A stretch of 64,000 bases of DNA from an uncultured Candidatus Saccharibacteria bacterium (GTDB taxonomy: Bacteria; Patescibacteriota; Saccharimonadia; Saccharimonadales; Saccharimonadaceae), in NCBI GenBank assembly GCA_937898545.1, contig CALEJV010000003.1, positions 124,001 through 188,000 of the forward strand, given 5' to 3'. Position 1 is the stretch's first letter. Each line of letters opens with the position of its first letter. The position numbers were made by a program, and so were the translations under genes. Below are positions 34,047 to 42,306 of the stretch, in pieces. The notes under the pieces were generated by a model. The model was not told the origin of the DNA. It searched no databases and saw only the letters and a list, made by a program, of their open reading frames with translations.

Positions 34047-34192
34047 GTGGTGGATATATCGGAGAGCGACTGATACAAGTGTGTATATAAATGTTTATGT
34101 TTGTAACGTTCGCTTCTTCTATAGTAGCGAACATGTGGCACAAGTGCAAGGAAATGCGTGTAAAACAGGGTAATATCTGATATGATAAGGTT

Positions 34193-34690
34193 ATGAAGCA
34201 GCGTATGATTCATTTTTGGCTTGGGTTATTTCAGGCGATTTTTCCAGAGCATGTGCGGCGCGATCCTGCGTATTGGCGGCGTCTTGCGCTTGGTATCGTT
34301 GTGACGTTTTTGATCATCACGCAGCTCTTTACTTTTGAGAAGTTTGTCGATATCACGAGCGGGTGGCATGTGGCTGGCGGGGGCATAATGGCTGCTCTCT
34401 TGGCTGGCTTATTGCCGCTGCTTGAGCTCGGTAGTTTGCCATTTTTGCTCTCGATGGATATGTCGCGAGGGTCACGCCGTGTTTCGCAGGCATGTTTGCT
34501 TGTCGTGAGCGCAGTGTGGTTTGGTATGGCACTGTGGTGCTTTTTAGCTGTGCCAATGAGTGAATCGGGCCTCTTTGGGGCGACCTTACCACTACTCAAT
34601 GGCTGGTGGACGGTAGCATTTACGGGCCTGGTTGGCCTGGCGGCAGTGCTTGTGGTGCGCGAAGCAAATAGCTCAAAAATCCACTCGTGA
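34193..34690 (+). CDS. Membrane protein with four predicted segments, unknown
   Basis: The product has 165 residues: hydrophobic segments at about 30-50, 60-82, 95-118 and 132-155, with a short polar tail. A WRRLALG start and an LPLLELGSLPFLL turn are seen. No catalytic motif or named family. The TATGAT box upstream (TGA-TATGAT near 34177) gives a short leader. A weak terminator hairpin follows at 34776-34800. Confidence 0.6.
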   Translation: MKQRMIHFWLGLFQAIFPEHVRRDPAYWRRLALGIVVTFLIITQLFTFEKFVDITSGWHVAGGGIMAALLAGLLPLLELGSLPFLLSMDMSRGSRRVSQACLLVVSAVWFGMALWCFLAVPMSESGLFGATLPLLNGWWTVAFTGLVGLAAVLVVREANSSKIHS

Positions 34691-34775
34691 TTGATGAACG
34701 ATCAGCCTAGAGTGCCTCAATAGTAAAAATTCGCTATTAGCTATTAATTGTCGCATCTCCTCTACACCCCCGAGG

Positions 34776-34800
34776 AGCACCACTGTAGTCGGTGCTTTTC
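34776..34800 (+). terminator. Weak terminator after the four-segment membrane protein
   Basis: AGCACC (34776-34781) pairs with GGTGCT (34791-34796), followed by TTTC. Confidence 0.5.
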
Positions 34801-34952
34801 GAGAGTATTAGATTTCAGTGCTGGGTCGAAATATCGCAGTCCGATCAACTTTGATCTGTCAGAAAAATAAAAAACTTGAAGAGCTGATACATATAAAATA
34901 GGCAAAACCCGAGTGAGGGCGTGATCGAACAGACACCCCAAATAAAGTCGCG

Positions 34953-34985
34953 ATAAAAAATTACCAGCCGGCAAAAGGCTGGTAA
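34953..34985 (-). terminator. Terminator after tRNA-Gln
   Basis: On the minus strand TTACCAGCC pairs perfectly with GGCTGGTAA (34961-34985), followed by TTTTTT. Confidence 0.85.
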
Positions 34986-34996
34986 CAATGATAGCT

Positions 34997-35071
34997 TGGC
35001 TGGGCCGGAGGGATTCGAACCCCCGAATGCCAGGACCAAAACCTGGTGCCTTACCACTTGGCGACGGCCCA
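34997..35071 (-). tRNA. tRNA-Gln(TTG)
   Basis: Read from 35071 down: acceptor TGGGCCG pairs with CGGCCCA; anticodon loop TTTTGGT (TTG); T arm GGGGG-TTCGAAT-CCCTC; CCA encoded. The weak first pair (U1-A72) is the known glutamine identity feature. Confidence 0.95.
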
Positions 35072-35252
35072 TCACTGCGTGGCGCCTCCGTATTGTACCA
35101 TGCTTGCGAGAGTGGATCAATAGTGCGTAGTGTGTCAGGGCTGCGCTTTATATTGAATGTAGAGACTCTGTGATTGATCGACTTTTGGTGGGTTGCGGTG
35201 TTGCTGATAAAAATAACAACAAATTGCTCCGACCACAGTCACATGCTTCATA

Positions 35253-35263
35253 TAACAGAGGTC
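35253..35263 (+). repeat. Intergenic motif TAACAGAGGTC, copy 1
   Basis: One of five near-identical intergenic copies in the window (others at 42079, 52024, 52962 and 58288). It lies 31 bases before the -35 box of nrdD. Confidence 0.45.
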
Positions 35264-35293
35264 GTGTTAGTATACCCGTTGTGAATATCACGC

Positions 35294-35322
35294 TTGACCC
35301 ACAGTATATAGAGTAGTATAGT
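35294..35322 (+). promoter_or_regulatory. nrdD promoter
   Basis: TTGACC (35294-35299), 17-nt spacer, TATAGT (35317-35322). The first NrdR-like box covers the spacer. Confidence 0.75.
35299..35314 (+). promoter_or_regulatory. NrdR box 1 (predicted)
   Basis: CCACAGTATATAGAGT matches the known NrdR consensus acaCwAtATaTwGtgt at 13 of 16 positions. It lies between -35 and -10, where a bound repressor would block RNA polymerase. Confidence 0.7.
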
Positions 35323-35331
35323 GCAAAGTAA

Positions 35332-35347
35332 GCGCTATATATGGTGT
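35332..35347 (+). promoter_or_regulatory. NrdR box 2 (predicted)
   Basis: GCGCTATATATGGTGT also matches at 13 of 16 positions. Its centre is 33 bp from that of box 1, about three helical turns, the spacing known for paired NrdR boxes. Confidence 0.7.
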
Positions 35348-35445
35348 CTATGACACTAGTAACCGATGCTTGCACAATCATAAAAAACAAGGATAAACAC
35401 TCATGCCGTGGCGCGCGTGTTGCCGTGGCAAGTAAAGGGAGGGAT

Positions 35446-37554
35446 ATGTATCACACAATTACCAAACGCGATGGGCGTATCGTGGCATTTGACGACACAA
35501 AAATTATGGCAGCAATCGAACGAGCTGGTCTGGAGACGGGTGAGTTTGCTGAGGAAGAGGCTTATCAGTTAGCTCAGGCGGCGATTGCCCAGGCGCAGCA
35601 GACTATAGCGGATGATACACTCACCGTGGAGCAAATGCAGGATGCGGTAGAGGATACCTTGCTTCGCTCGCCATATAAAAAGACCGCTAAGGCGTATATT
35701 ATTTATCGCGATCAGCATCAAAAGCTGCGCGAGATTGCTGCTAGTGCACATGTTGACCTGATTGACCAATATTTACTCAAGCTTGATTGGCGGGTTAATG
35801 AGAATTCCAACATGGGCTATAGCCTCCAAGGCCTTAATAATTACATCTCAAGTGAGGTGAGCAAAACCTACTGGCTAAACAAAATCTACAGCCCAGAGAT
35901 TGGTCGCCTTCATCGGTCGGGCGATCTCCATATTCACGATCTTAACCTTGTGAGCGTGTATTGTGTGGGCTGGGACTTGATGGATCTGCTCCGGCAGGGT
36001 TTTACTGGTGTGCCAAACAAGATTTCGTGTAAGCCAGCCCGGCATTTTCGCACAGCACTCGGCCAGGTCGTGAACTACTTCTACACACTGCAGGGCGAGG
36101 CAGCTGGTGCTCAGGCCTTTAGCAATTTCGACACCTTGCTCGCACCGTTTATTCGAGCAGATGGACTAGCGTACGATGAGGTGAAGCAGGTGCTGCAAGA
36201 ATTCATCTTTAACGTTAATGTGCCGACGCGTGTTGGCTTCCAAACACCATTTACGAACATCACGCTTGACCTCGAATGCCCTAAGCATATGGCAGGCACA
36301 CCGGTGATCATTGGCGGAGAGATGCAAGAAAGCAACTACGGCGACTACCAGGATGAGATGAATATCTTCAATCGGGCGCTGCTTGAGGTGATGACGGAGG
36401 GTGATGCCAACGGACGGGTCTTTACTTTTCCGATTCCGACGTATAATATTACGGCTGATTTCGACTGGGGTAATCCTGTGATTGACAACCTGTGGGAAGC
36501 CAGTGCAAAATACGGTATTCCATACTTTAGCAACTTTGTGAATAGTGATATGAGCCCAGAAGACGCGCGTAGTATGTGCTGCCGCCTGAGGATTGATAAT
36601 CGCCAGCTGGAGTATCGTGGTGGTGGCCTGTTTGGGAGTAACCCAATGACGGGGTCAGTTGGTGTGGTGACGATTAACCTGCCTCGCTTGGCGCTGAAGT
36701 CGAGTGACGAAGCAGCGTTTCGGGCTGGTCTCGTCCACCTGATGGAGCAAGCGCGTGACAGCCTCGAAGTTAAGCGCAAAACACTCGAGCGCCTGACTGA
36801 TGCCAACCTCTACCCCTATACCAAGTTCTATCTGCGCGATATCAAGCGGCGCTTTGGTGAATACTGGAAGAATCATTTCTCAACAATTGGCTTGATTGGC
36901 ATGAACGAGGCAGCGCTTAATCTCCTTGGTTCGGATATTGGTCAGGCTGCGGGGCGGGAGTTTGCCGAGCGGACGCTCGATCTGATGCGCGAGACGCTGG
37001 TGAAATTCCAAGAAGAAACTGGCAATAACTACAATCTTGAGGCAACGCCAGCCGAAGGCACGACCTACCGCCTGGCGCAGATCGACCAGCGCGACTACCC
37101 AGAAGCAGCGCATTTTGCCAACGGTATTGGCAAGGCGGTGCCAGCGCCGTTCTACACCAACAGTACTCACTTGCCGGTCAATTACACCGACGACCTCTTC
37201 GAGCTACTTGATCTCCAAGACGAATTACAGACCAAATATACTGGCGGCACGGTCATCCACTTCTTCCTTGGTGAGCGAATGGATGACCCCACAACGCTCA
37301 AAGGGCTCGTGCGAACGATCTGCCACAATTACCGCTTGCCATACTTTACGATCAGTCCGAGCTTTAGTGTCTGTAAGAATCATGGCTACCTGCGCGGGGA
37401 ACATGAGGCGTGCCCACAGTGTCAGGAGCCGTGTGAGATATATTCGCGGGTGGTGGGTTATTTGCGCCCGGTGCAGCAGTGGAATAAGGGCAAGCAAGCA
37501 GAGTTTGCGCTGCGCTACCACTACGACAAAGCAGCCGATACAATCGATGCTTAA
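35446..37554 (+). CDS. nrdD: NrdD, class III anaerobic ribonucleoside-triphosphate reductase
   Basis: The ATG at 35446 follows AAAGGGAGGG; the open frame to 35341 is leader. The product has 702 residues. An ATP-cone domain fills the first 90 residues (ITKRDGRIVAFDDTKI). The glycyl-radical core follows. The zinc site Cys cluster (C-x13-CPQC-x3-C) and the glycyl radical loop RVVGYLRPVQQWNKGKQAEF, with the radical Gly at about 671, are at the C-terminus. It reduces NTPs to dNTPs without oxygen, with formate or a thiol system as reductant. It heads an operon with nrdG, a flavin reductase and a Cys4 protein. The ATP cone allows allosteric activity control; NrdR boxes give transcriptional control. 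Confidence 0.96.
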   Translation: MYHTITKRDGRIVAFDDTKIMAAIERAGLETGEFAEEEAYQLAQAAIAQAQQTIADDTLTVEQMQDAVEDTLLRSPYKKTAKAYIIYRDQHQKLREIAASAHVDLIDQYLLKLDWRVNENSNMGYSLQGLNNYISSEVSKTYWLNKIYSPEIGRLHRSGDLHIHDLNLVSVYCVGWDLMDLLRQGFTGVPNKISCKPARHFRTALGQVVNYFYTLQGEAAGAQAFSNFDTLLAPFIRADGLAYDEVKQVLQEFIFNVNVPTRVGFQTPFTNITLDLECPKHMAGTPVIIGGEMQESNYGDYQDEMNIFNRALLEVMTEGDANGRVFTFPIPTYNITADFDWGNPVIDNLWEASAKYGIPYFSNFVNSDMSPEDARSMCCRLRIDNRQLEYRGGGLFGSNPMTGSVGVVTINLPRLALKSSDEAAFRAGLVHLMEQARDSLEVKRKTLERLTDANLYPYTKFYLRDIKRRFGEYWKNHFSTIGLIGMNEAALNLLGSDIGQAAGREFAERTLDLMRETLVKFQEETGNNYNLEATPAEGTTYRLAQIDQRDYPEAAHFANGIGKAVPAPFYTNSTHLPVNYTDDLFELLDLQDELQTKYTGGTVIHFFLGERMDDPTTLKGLVRTICHNYRLPYFTISPSFSVCKNHGYLRGEHEACPQCQEPCEIYSRVVGYLRPVQQWNKGKQAEFALRYHYDKAADTIDA

Positions 37555-37579
37555 ATAATAGGAAGAAGGGAGGATGGTG

Positions 37580-38272
37580 ATGGTTCAGATCGGTGGCATC
37601 CAAAAGTTCAGCACAGTCGACTACCCAGGCCACACCTGTGCGGCAGTCTTCTTGATTGGCTGCAATATGCGCTGCGGTTACTGCCATAATCCAGAGCTCG
37701 TCTTGCCTGAGCAGTACATTGACTGCATCCCTGAGGCGGAGATTCTTGATTTTCTTGCGCGGCGGGTTGGCTTGCTTGATGGCGTCGCGATCAGTGGTGG
37801 CGAACCGACGATGAGTGAGGATTTACCTGACTTCATTCGAGCCATCAAGCAGCTTGGCTTTCTCGTCAAGCTCGACACTAACGGGACTCACCCGGCGATG
37901 CTGCGCCAGATGCTGGATGAGCAATTGCTTGACTTTGTAGCAATGGATATTAAGGGGCCACTGGAGAAGTACGTAGAAATTGCTGCGCGGCCAATTGACA
38001 CTGATGCGATTATGGAAAGTATCGACCTCATCCGAAGCCGGGTCGATCACGAGTTTCGCACGACGATTGTGCGGGGGCAGCTTGAGCCAGCAGACTTCGA
38101 TGCGGTCGGGCAGATGGTGCAAGGCGCACAGCGCTTTGCCCTGCAGCATTTTATTGCAAGCGATACGCTGGTGAGCAGCCGCTTTTGCGATGAAACGAGC
38201 TTTACCGACGAGGAGATGGCCCAGGCTCAGCACATTATGCAGCGCTATGTAACAGAATGCGTGGTGCACTGA
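37580..38272 (+). CDS. nrdG: NrdG, radical-SAM activase of NrdD
   Basis: GAAGAAGGGAGG places the start at 37580 rather than the ATG at 37574, which touches the binding site. The product has 230 residues. The radical-SAM motif CNMRCGYC holds Cys28, Cys32 and Cys35; GGIQKFSTVDYPGHTCAAVF precedes it; ISGGEPT is the SAM-binding strand. It makes the glycyl radical on NrdD and needs one electron from a reduced flavodoxin or similar carrier. The longer type (about 230 residues) resembles NrdG2/pyruvate-formate-lyase-type activases. The next gene begins on the last base of its stop. Confidence 0.93.
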   Translation: MVQIGGIQKFSTVDYPGHTCAAVFLIGCNMRCGYCHNPELVLPEQYIDCIPEAEILDFLARRVGLLDGVAISGGEPTMSEDLPDFIRAIKQLGFLVKLDTNGTHPAMLRQMLDEQLLDFVAMDIKGPLEKYVEIAARPIDTDAIMESIDLIRSRVDHEFRTTIVRGQLEPADFDAVGQMVQGAQRFALQHFIASDTLVSSRFCDETSFTDEEMAQAQHIMQRYVTECVVH

Positions 38273-38958
38273 TGCAGTACTATACAGGGACAATCCAGCA
38301 AGTGATTCAGCACACGCACGATGTAGCAACGCTGGTGTTTGATGCCAAAGGCGACGCACCATTTCGCTATACCGCCGGACAATACATTACCGTTATCAAG
38401 CCAGAGTCGCGCACGCCTGAGGGTAAGGCATATAGCCTATCGAGTTGGCCCGGCGAAATACATCTGAGCATTACCGTGAAGGACATTGGCGGTGAGTATT
38501 CCCACTACCTATGTAGCCGGCAGGTGGGCGACCAACTAACTTTTTCGGCGGCGTATGGGTACTTTAATCCACTGACAGATCGCCCACTCGTGGGGATTGC
38601 AGCTGGAGTCGGTATTAGTCCAGTGTGGAGTATTATCAAGAGCGAATGCGCGCGTGATCCGCATCGGAATATTCAGCTCATGTATAGTAATCGGACCATC
38701 GACGATATTGTCTTTGCGGCCAACCTTGCTGCATATGAGGCGCGTTACCCACGGCTGTCGCTTCACCACTTCGTGACACGTCAAGCAACAGTCCCGCCCA
38801 AGATACACCAGGGGCGAATTGACCTCGATACGTGTATCAACCCAGCGGCACACTACCTGGTGTGTGGTTCGGTTGCATTTACGCGAGCGATGTGGCAGGG
38901 ACTCACCGCGCGCGGTATTGCGAGTAAATGTATTGCAACAGAGGTGTTTTTCGAATGA
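38272..38958 (+). CDS. FNR-superfamily flavin/NAD(P)H oxidoreductase of the nrd operon
   Basis: The ATG overlaps the nrdG stop (TGATG). The product has 228 residues. The FAD domain has YTAGQYITV and AYSLSSWP (the RxYS-like flavin strand) and the NAD(P) domain has GIAAGVGISPVWSII and YLVCGSVAFTRAMW, ending in EVFFE, as in ferredoxin-NADP reductases and flavodoxin reductases. There is no iron-sulfur domain of its own. The tight link to nrdG suggests that it supplies electrons for radical activation; this is inference from order. It overlaps the next gene by 4 bases. Confidence 0.88.
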   Translation: MQYYTGTIQQVIQHTHDVATLVFDAKGDAPFRYTAGQYITVIKPESRTPEGKAYSLSSWPGEIHLSITVKDIGGEYSHYLCSRQVGDQLTFSAAYGYFNPLTDRPLVGIAAGVGISPVWSIIKSECARDPHRNIQLMYSNRTIDDIVFAANLAAYEARYPRLSLHHFVTRQATVPPKIHQGRIDLDTCINPAAHYLVCGSVAFTRAMWQGLTARGIASKCIATEVFFE

Positions 38959-39464
38959 GTGAGCAGCTTGCCAAAACACCAACCAAGCGCTCGCCGGAGG
39001 AAATTGCAGCCTGGCAAGAAAATGCGCGGCGGATTGCGCAGGAGCGGATTGGCCAAGCGGCCTGTAATGCATGCCCACTTGCCCGCATCTGCAGCGTTAA
39101 GAATCCCGAAGCCTGCAATCCGAACCAAATTGCTCAGCAAGCTGGTGGAGAATACACTGGTGGCGACAGCGCAGAAGTGTCATACAAAAAAGTCCTTGAC
39201 GACGACCGTATCAATGTTGTGATTGCCAATGTCAGGAAGAAGGAGCAAACCAAGCCAAAAGCACAGCGACCTCCTGAAGTACAAAGACCCCCAGCTAATA
39301 CGATCAACATGCCGCCAGCTAACGTTATCAAAGCTCCACCATCACGTCCGAAGATGGAACAATCGACCAAGCCAACAGTCATCCAGCAGATCATCAATGC
39401 GGTTGGAAAGTTGCTTGATGTCCCGAAAGCAAATCAGCAGCCTGCTCGACAGATACAAAAGTAA
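38955..39464 (+). CDS. Small four-cysteine protein of the nrd operon, candidate Fe-S or zinc protein
   Basis: The ATG at 38955 overlaps the stop of the reductase gene (ATGA). The product has 169 residues. Near the N-terminus Cys37, Cys40, Cys46 and Cys54 form C-x2-C-x5-C-x7-C (ACNACPLARICSVKNPEACNP), fit for a [4Fe-4S] cluster or a zinc site. The second half is a Pro/Lys/Gln-rich low-complexity linker (QRPPEVQRPPANTI), ending in a short helix (VIQQIINAVGKLLDV). No family recognised. As the last gene after a flavin reductase, it may be the electron carrier between reductase and NrdG, or a scaffold. This is a hypothesis. Confidence 0.7.
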   Translation: MSEQLAKTPTKRSPEEIAAWQENARRIAQERIGQAACNACPLARICSVKNPEACNPNQIAQQAGGEYTGGDSAEVSYKKVLDDDRINVVIANVRKKEQTKPKAQRPPEVQRPPANTINMPPANVIKAPPSRPKMEQSTKPTVIQQIINAVGKLLDVPKANQQPARQIQK

Positions 39465-39510
39465 TCTTAGATGTGGGTTAAATCCATCACACAAAACTCC
39501 CAAGCAGTGG

Positions 39511-39516
39511 TATAAT
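39511..39516 (+). promoter_or_regulatory. -10 box, leaderless spacing to 39523
   Basis: TATAAT ends 6 nt before the ATG of the PAP2 gene. Confidence 0.55.
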
Positions 39517-39522
39517 AGGGGT

Positions 39523-40017
39523 ATGAATGCCATTGTTCGCTTGGTTGCTGATGGGCTCATGATTCCGATTGTCGCTGTAGCTCTTTTTGCACTGTTTTTT
39601 CGTGCGCCTCAAGCCCAACGCTACCAACGCTACACGCGCGTATTTATGGCAGGCTTGACGTCCTATTGGTGCGCGAAGGTTATTGGTGCACTCTGGCAAC
39701 CCGAGACGCTCCGGCCATTTGAAAAGCTTGGTACCGACCCGGGTGCGCTCTATCTCAATAATCCCGGCTTTCCGTCCGATCATGCACTCTTTGCGATGTT
39801 TCTTACTCTAGCGGTATGGTATGTGACGCGCCGGCGGTTGCTCTCCCTCGCGCTGTTCGTTATGACAGTACTGGTGTGTCTTGGCCGCGTGGCAGCACTG
39901 GTACATACACCGCTCGATGTTGCTGGTGGGGTGGCCATTGCACTGCTGGGTGCTGTATGGTACGTGCCACATCACAAAAAATTCTGGCGCAGACTAGCAA
40001 AATCGGCAAAAACATAA
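39523..40017 (+). CDS. PAP2-family membrane phosphatase
   Basis: A TATAAT box 6 nt upstream fixes the start; the frame is open for 300 bases further up only as shadow of the Cys4 gene. The product has 164 residues with about five membrane segments. The PAP2 motifs are partly visible: ETLRPF, NNPGFPSDHALFAM and CLGRVAALVHTPLDVAGG, with the catalytic His in VHTPLD. PAP2 enzymes dephosphorylate undecaprenyl pyrophosphate or phosphatidic acid. Confidence 0.88.
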   Translation: MNAIVRLVADGLMIPIVAVALFALFFRAPQAQRYQRYTRVFMAGLTSYWCAKVIGALWQPETLRPFEKLGTDPGALYLNNPGFPSDHALFAMFLTLAVWYVTRRRLLSLALFVMTVLVCLGRVAALVHTPLDVAGGVAIALLGAVWYVPHHKKFWRRLAKSAKT

Positions 40018-40054
40018 TATAATAGCTCCCAGTAAGGAATTGGAGCTAGATAAT

Positions 40055-40705
40055 ATGGACGAACAGATATATGCACGCACCGCCGACCCAGATGAGGTGG
40101 CGGAAGCAGCGCGCCAAGCTAAAAAAGCAAAAACTGCCAAGACGGCGACCATCACCAAGACGGTGCTTGACGATGGGCTCGACCACAGCCGAGCAATTGA
40201 TAACCCCTTTGCTCAGGGTGGTGTGCTCGATACATCCGAAGACACCGAGCATTTTGTGAACTTATCGTGGCCAGATATGGGGCAGATTATGATAGGTGCG
40301 GCCATTACTGGCGTGGTGACGAGTGCAGTGTTGCTGCTTGTTGCCAACCTTGGGGTGTTTGGTGCGGTTTGTGGCCTTGGTAGTGCCAATCCAGCAAGCT
40401 GTGGCACACCCACATTCTATACAGTCTTGAGCGCAATGGTTGTGGCAGTGATCGTCGGGCTTATATTTTTGGTGCAGCGCCGGGTGTATCGTCCCGCTCT
40501 TGTTATGCTTGCGACGGCAGTCGGTCTCTGGCCAGTGCTTACGTGGCTGGCAGCATCGTCATGGTATGTCGTAGTGCCGGTTATTACGATTTTGATGGCA
40601 CTGAGCATTGGCGTGTTTTCGTGGATCTCGCGCCTGCGCAACCTAGCAGTCACACTTGGTGCAATGGTGGCGATCATTGTATTGATATATCTTGCGACAC
40701 TGTAA
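40055..40705 (+). CDS. Polytopic membrane protein, unknown
   Basis: The ATG at 40055 is chosen because GGAG at 40042-40045 lies 9 nt before it and TATAAT at 40017-40022 gives the promoter. The product has 216 residues: a charged cytoplasmic N-terminus of about 75 residues (Lys/Ala/Thr-rich, then acidic), then five hydrophobic segments. A GLGSANPASCGTPTF loop with two cysteines faces outside and may form a disulfide. No named family. It follows the PAP2 gene by 37 bases but has its own promoter. Confidence 0.65.
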   Translation: MDEQIYARTADPDEVAEAARQAKKAKTAKTATITKTVLDDGLDHSRAIDNPFAQGGVLDTSEDTEHFVNLSWPDMGQIMIGAAITGVVTSAVLLLVANLGVFGAVCGLGSANPASCGTPTFYTVLSAMVVAVIVGLIFLVQRRVYRPALVMLATAVGLWPVLTWLAASSWYVVVPVITILMALSIGVFSWISRLRNLAVTLGAMVAIIVLIYLATL

Positions 40706-40893
40706 GTATCTCCAAACTCCACAATAATTTGCTTGATGGTTATTTGCCATGCTCAAATGAAGCGATTTCCATTCTCCCCCTTTTACGCAGCTCCCTTATC
40801 TGAATCCTTGTGCTAAATGAGAAAACACACTCATAAGAAACTGACACGCCCCGCTCACTAAAACAACATGAGTGGCTGTTTCTGAGGAAATGC

Positions 40894-40899
40894 TATACT
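40894..40899 (+). promoter_or_regulatory. Extended -10 box, leaderless spacing to 40906
   Basis: TGC-TATACT ends 6 nt before the rmuC ATG. Confidence 0.6.
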
Positions 40900-40905
40900 A
40901 GAGAT

Positions 40906-41985
40906 ATGGAACTTTCTCTTGTGCTTGGAATTATTCTTATTGTTGTCCTCGTTGGCTGCGGTGCAGTGCTGAGTCTGCTGCTGGCGAAGCTTAATGAGCT
41001 CAAAGATCAGCAGTCGGTGGCGCTTCTCAAGAGCGATGTGACGGAGTTGTCGCGCACGATAGCCGCTATGCAGCAGTCGGTTGGAGATAAGCTCGAACGC
41101 TCGGGCGTTGCTATGCAAACGTCAGTTCAGAAGCAGCTCTCCGAGAGTGCCAAGCTGGTGGCCGATGTGACACAGCGCCTCACGAAGCTGGATGAGACTA
41201 ATCGACGCGTCGTTGATGTAGCAGATGAGCTCAAGACACTGCAAAACGTCCTGCAAAACCCCAAGCAGCGTGGTGTCTTTGGTGAGTACTATCTGCAGAG
41301 TGTGCTTGAGAATGTGTTGCCACCGGCTCAGTATCAGATGCAATATCGCTTTGCTGATGGCGAAGCGGTCGATGCGGTGATTTTTCTTGATAAAGGGCGC
41401 GTGCTGCCGATCGATAGTAAATTTAGCCTCGAGAACTACAACCGGATGATCAATGCCACAAATAAAGAAGAGCGCCAGCAGCTACTTGGCCGCGTTAAGC
41501 TTGACCTTAAGCAGCGCATCGATGAAACGAGCAAATATATTCGCCCAAATGAAGACACAATGGACTTTGCCTTTATGTTTATCCCAAGTGAGTCGCTGTA
41601 TTATGACCTGCTTATCAACAATGTCGGGCAGGGTGGCTCAAGCCGCGATTTGATTGAGTATGCCTTTCGTGATCGACGGGTGATTATCGTGAGTCCAACC
41701 AGTTTCTTGGCATATTTGCAGACAGTGCTGCAGGGGCTGCGTAGCCTCCAGATCGAAGAGCAAGCCAAGGATATTCAGCTACGGGTTGGCCAGCTTGCGA
41801 CGCATATCAAGAAGTTTGATGAATTGCTGGGCAAAATGGGCAAGAGCCTCGCCACAACAGTCGGCCACTACAACACAACCTATCGCGAGCTCGGCAAGAT
41901 GGACAAAGATATCGTGCGTATCGCTGGTGGTGAACGCCAGAGTGAACCACAGTTGCTCGAGCGGCCTCAGCGTGGGGATGAGTAG
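40906..41985 (+). CDS. rmuC: RmuC-family DNA recombination protein
   Basis: The product has 359 residues: an N-terminal membrane anchor (about 5-27), a coiled coil to about residue 115, then the RmuC domain (GVFGEYYLQSVLENV, VLPIDSKFSLENYNRM, FAFMFIPSESLYYDLL, IVSPTSFLAYLQTV). The domain belongs to the PD-(D/E)XK nuclease superfamily; the Asp in the IDSKF strand is a likely active-site residue. RmuC limits inversions at short repeats. The C-terminal helix is shorter than in E. coli. Leaderless start. Confidence 0.92.
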   Translation: MELSLVLGIILIVVLVGCGAVLSLLLAKLNELKDQQSVALLKSDVTELSRTIAAMQQSVGDKLERSGVAMQTSVQKQLSESAKLVADVTQRLTKLDETNRRVVDVADELKTLQNVLQNPKQRGVFGEYYLQSVLENVLPPAQYQMQYRFADGEAVDAVIFLDKGRVLPIDSKFSLENYNRMINATNKEERQQLLGRVKLDLKQRIDETSKYIRPNEDTMDFAFMFIPSESLYYDLLINNVGQGGSSRDLIEYAFRDRRVIIVSPTSFLAYLQTVLQGLRSLQIEEQAKDIQLRVGQLATHIKKFDELLGKMGKSLATTVGHYNTTYRELGKMDKDIVRIAGGERQSEPQLLERPQRGDE

Positions 41986-42306
41986 CCGCTGGATCAATCT
42001 GACGAGCCTTGGCCTGGCGCAAGCATGGTATGCTCGGCAAAATTAATCCCTACGATGACACCTCAAGTGTAATTTATAAAACAGAGGTAACAATAATCGT
42101 AGCAAAAACCACAACATATTTTGAAATATAAGAATTGCATCATGCATTGCTATTTTATGCAAAAAATGACCTCTGGCAGATCGATGTGTATGATCAAAAT
42201 AGACTATCTTGCTTGCAAAAAATATGGATAAAGTTATTGTCTTGTGTTTGGCAAAGCAGAGTAGCTGTGATTAAATAAGAACAGCTAACGAACATAAGGA
42301 GGGGAT
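41986..42306. other. Non-coding stretch of 321 bases before the GH16 gene
   Basis: AT-rich. It holds one plus-strand copy (42079) and one partial minus-strand copy (42177) of the TAACAGAGGT-type motif, and a GGAGGGG site right before the GH16 ATG. I see no gene and no clear -35/-10 pair. Confidence 0.5.
42079..42089 (+). repeat. Intergenic motif AAACAGAGGTA, copy 2
   Basis: It differs from the other copies in the first base. A partial inverse copy (CCAGAGGTCA on the minus strand) lies at 42177-42186. Confidence 0.4.

Larger units (their letters stand above)
34691..34996. other. Non-coding stretch of 306 bases
   Basis: This stretch holds two hairpins: a plus-strand one at 34776-34800 (AGCACC/GGTGCT then TTTC), probably the end of the membrane-protein transcript, and a minus-strand terminator for tRNA-Gln at 34953-34985. 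I see no gene in between. Confidence 0.6.
35072..35445 (+). other. Intergenic region before nrdD: motif copy, promoter and NrdR boxes
   Basis: These 374 bases carry no gene. They hold one copy of the TAACAGAGGT motif (35253), the nrdD promoter and two NrdR-like boxes, and a leader of about 115 nt that ends in AAAGGGAGGG before the ATG at 35446. Confidence 0.6.
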
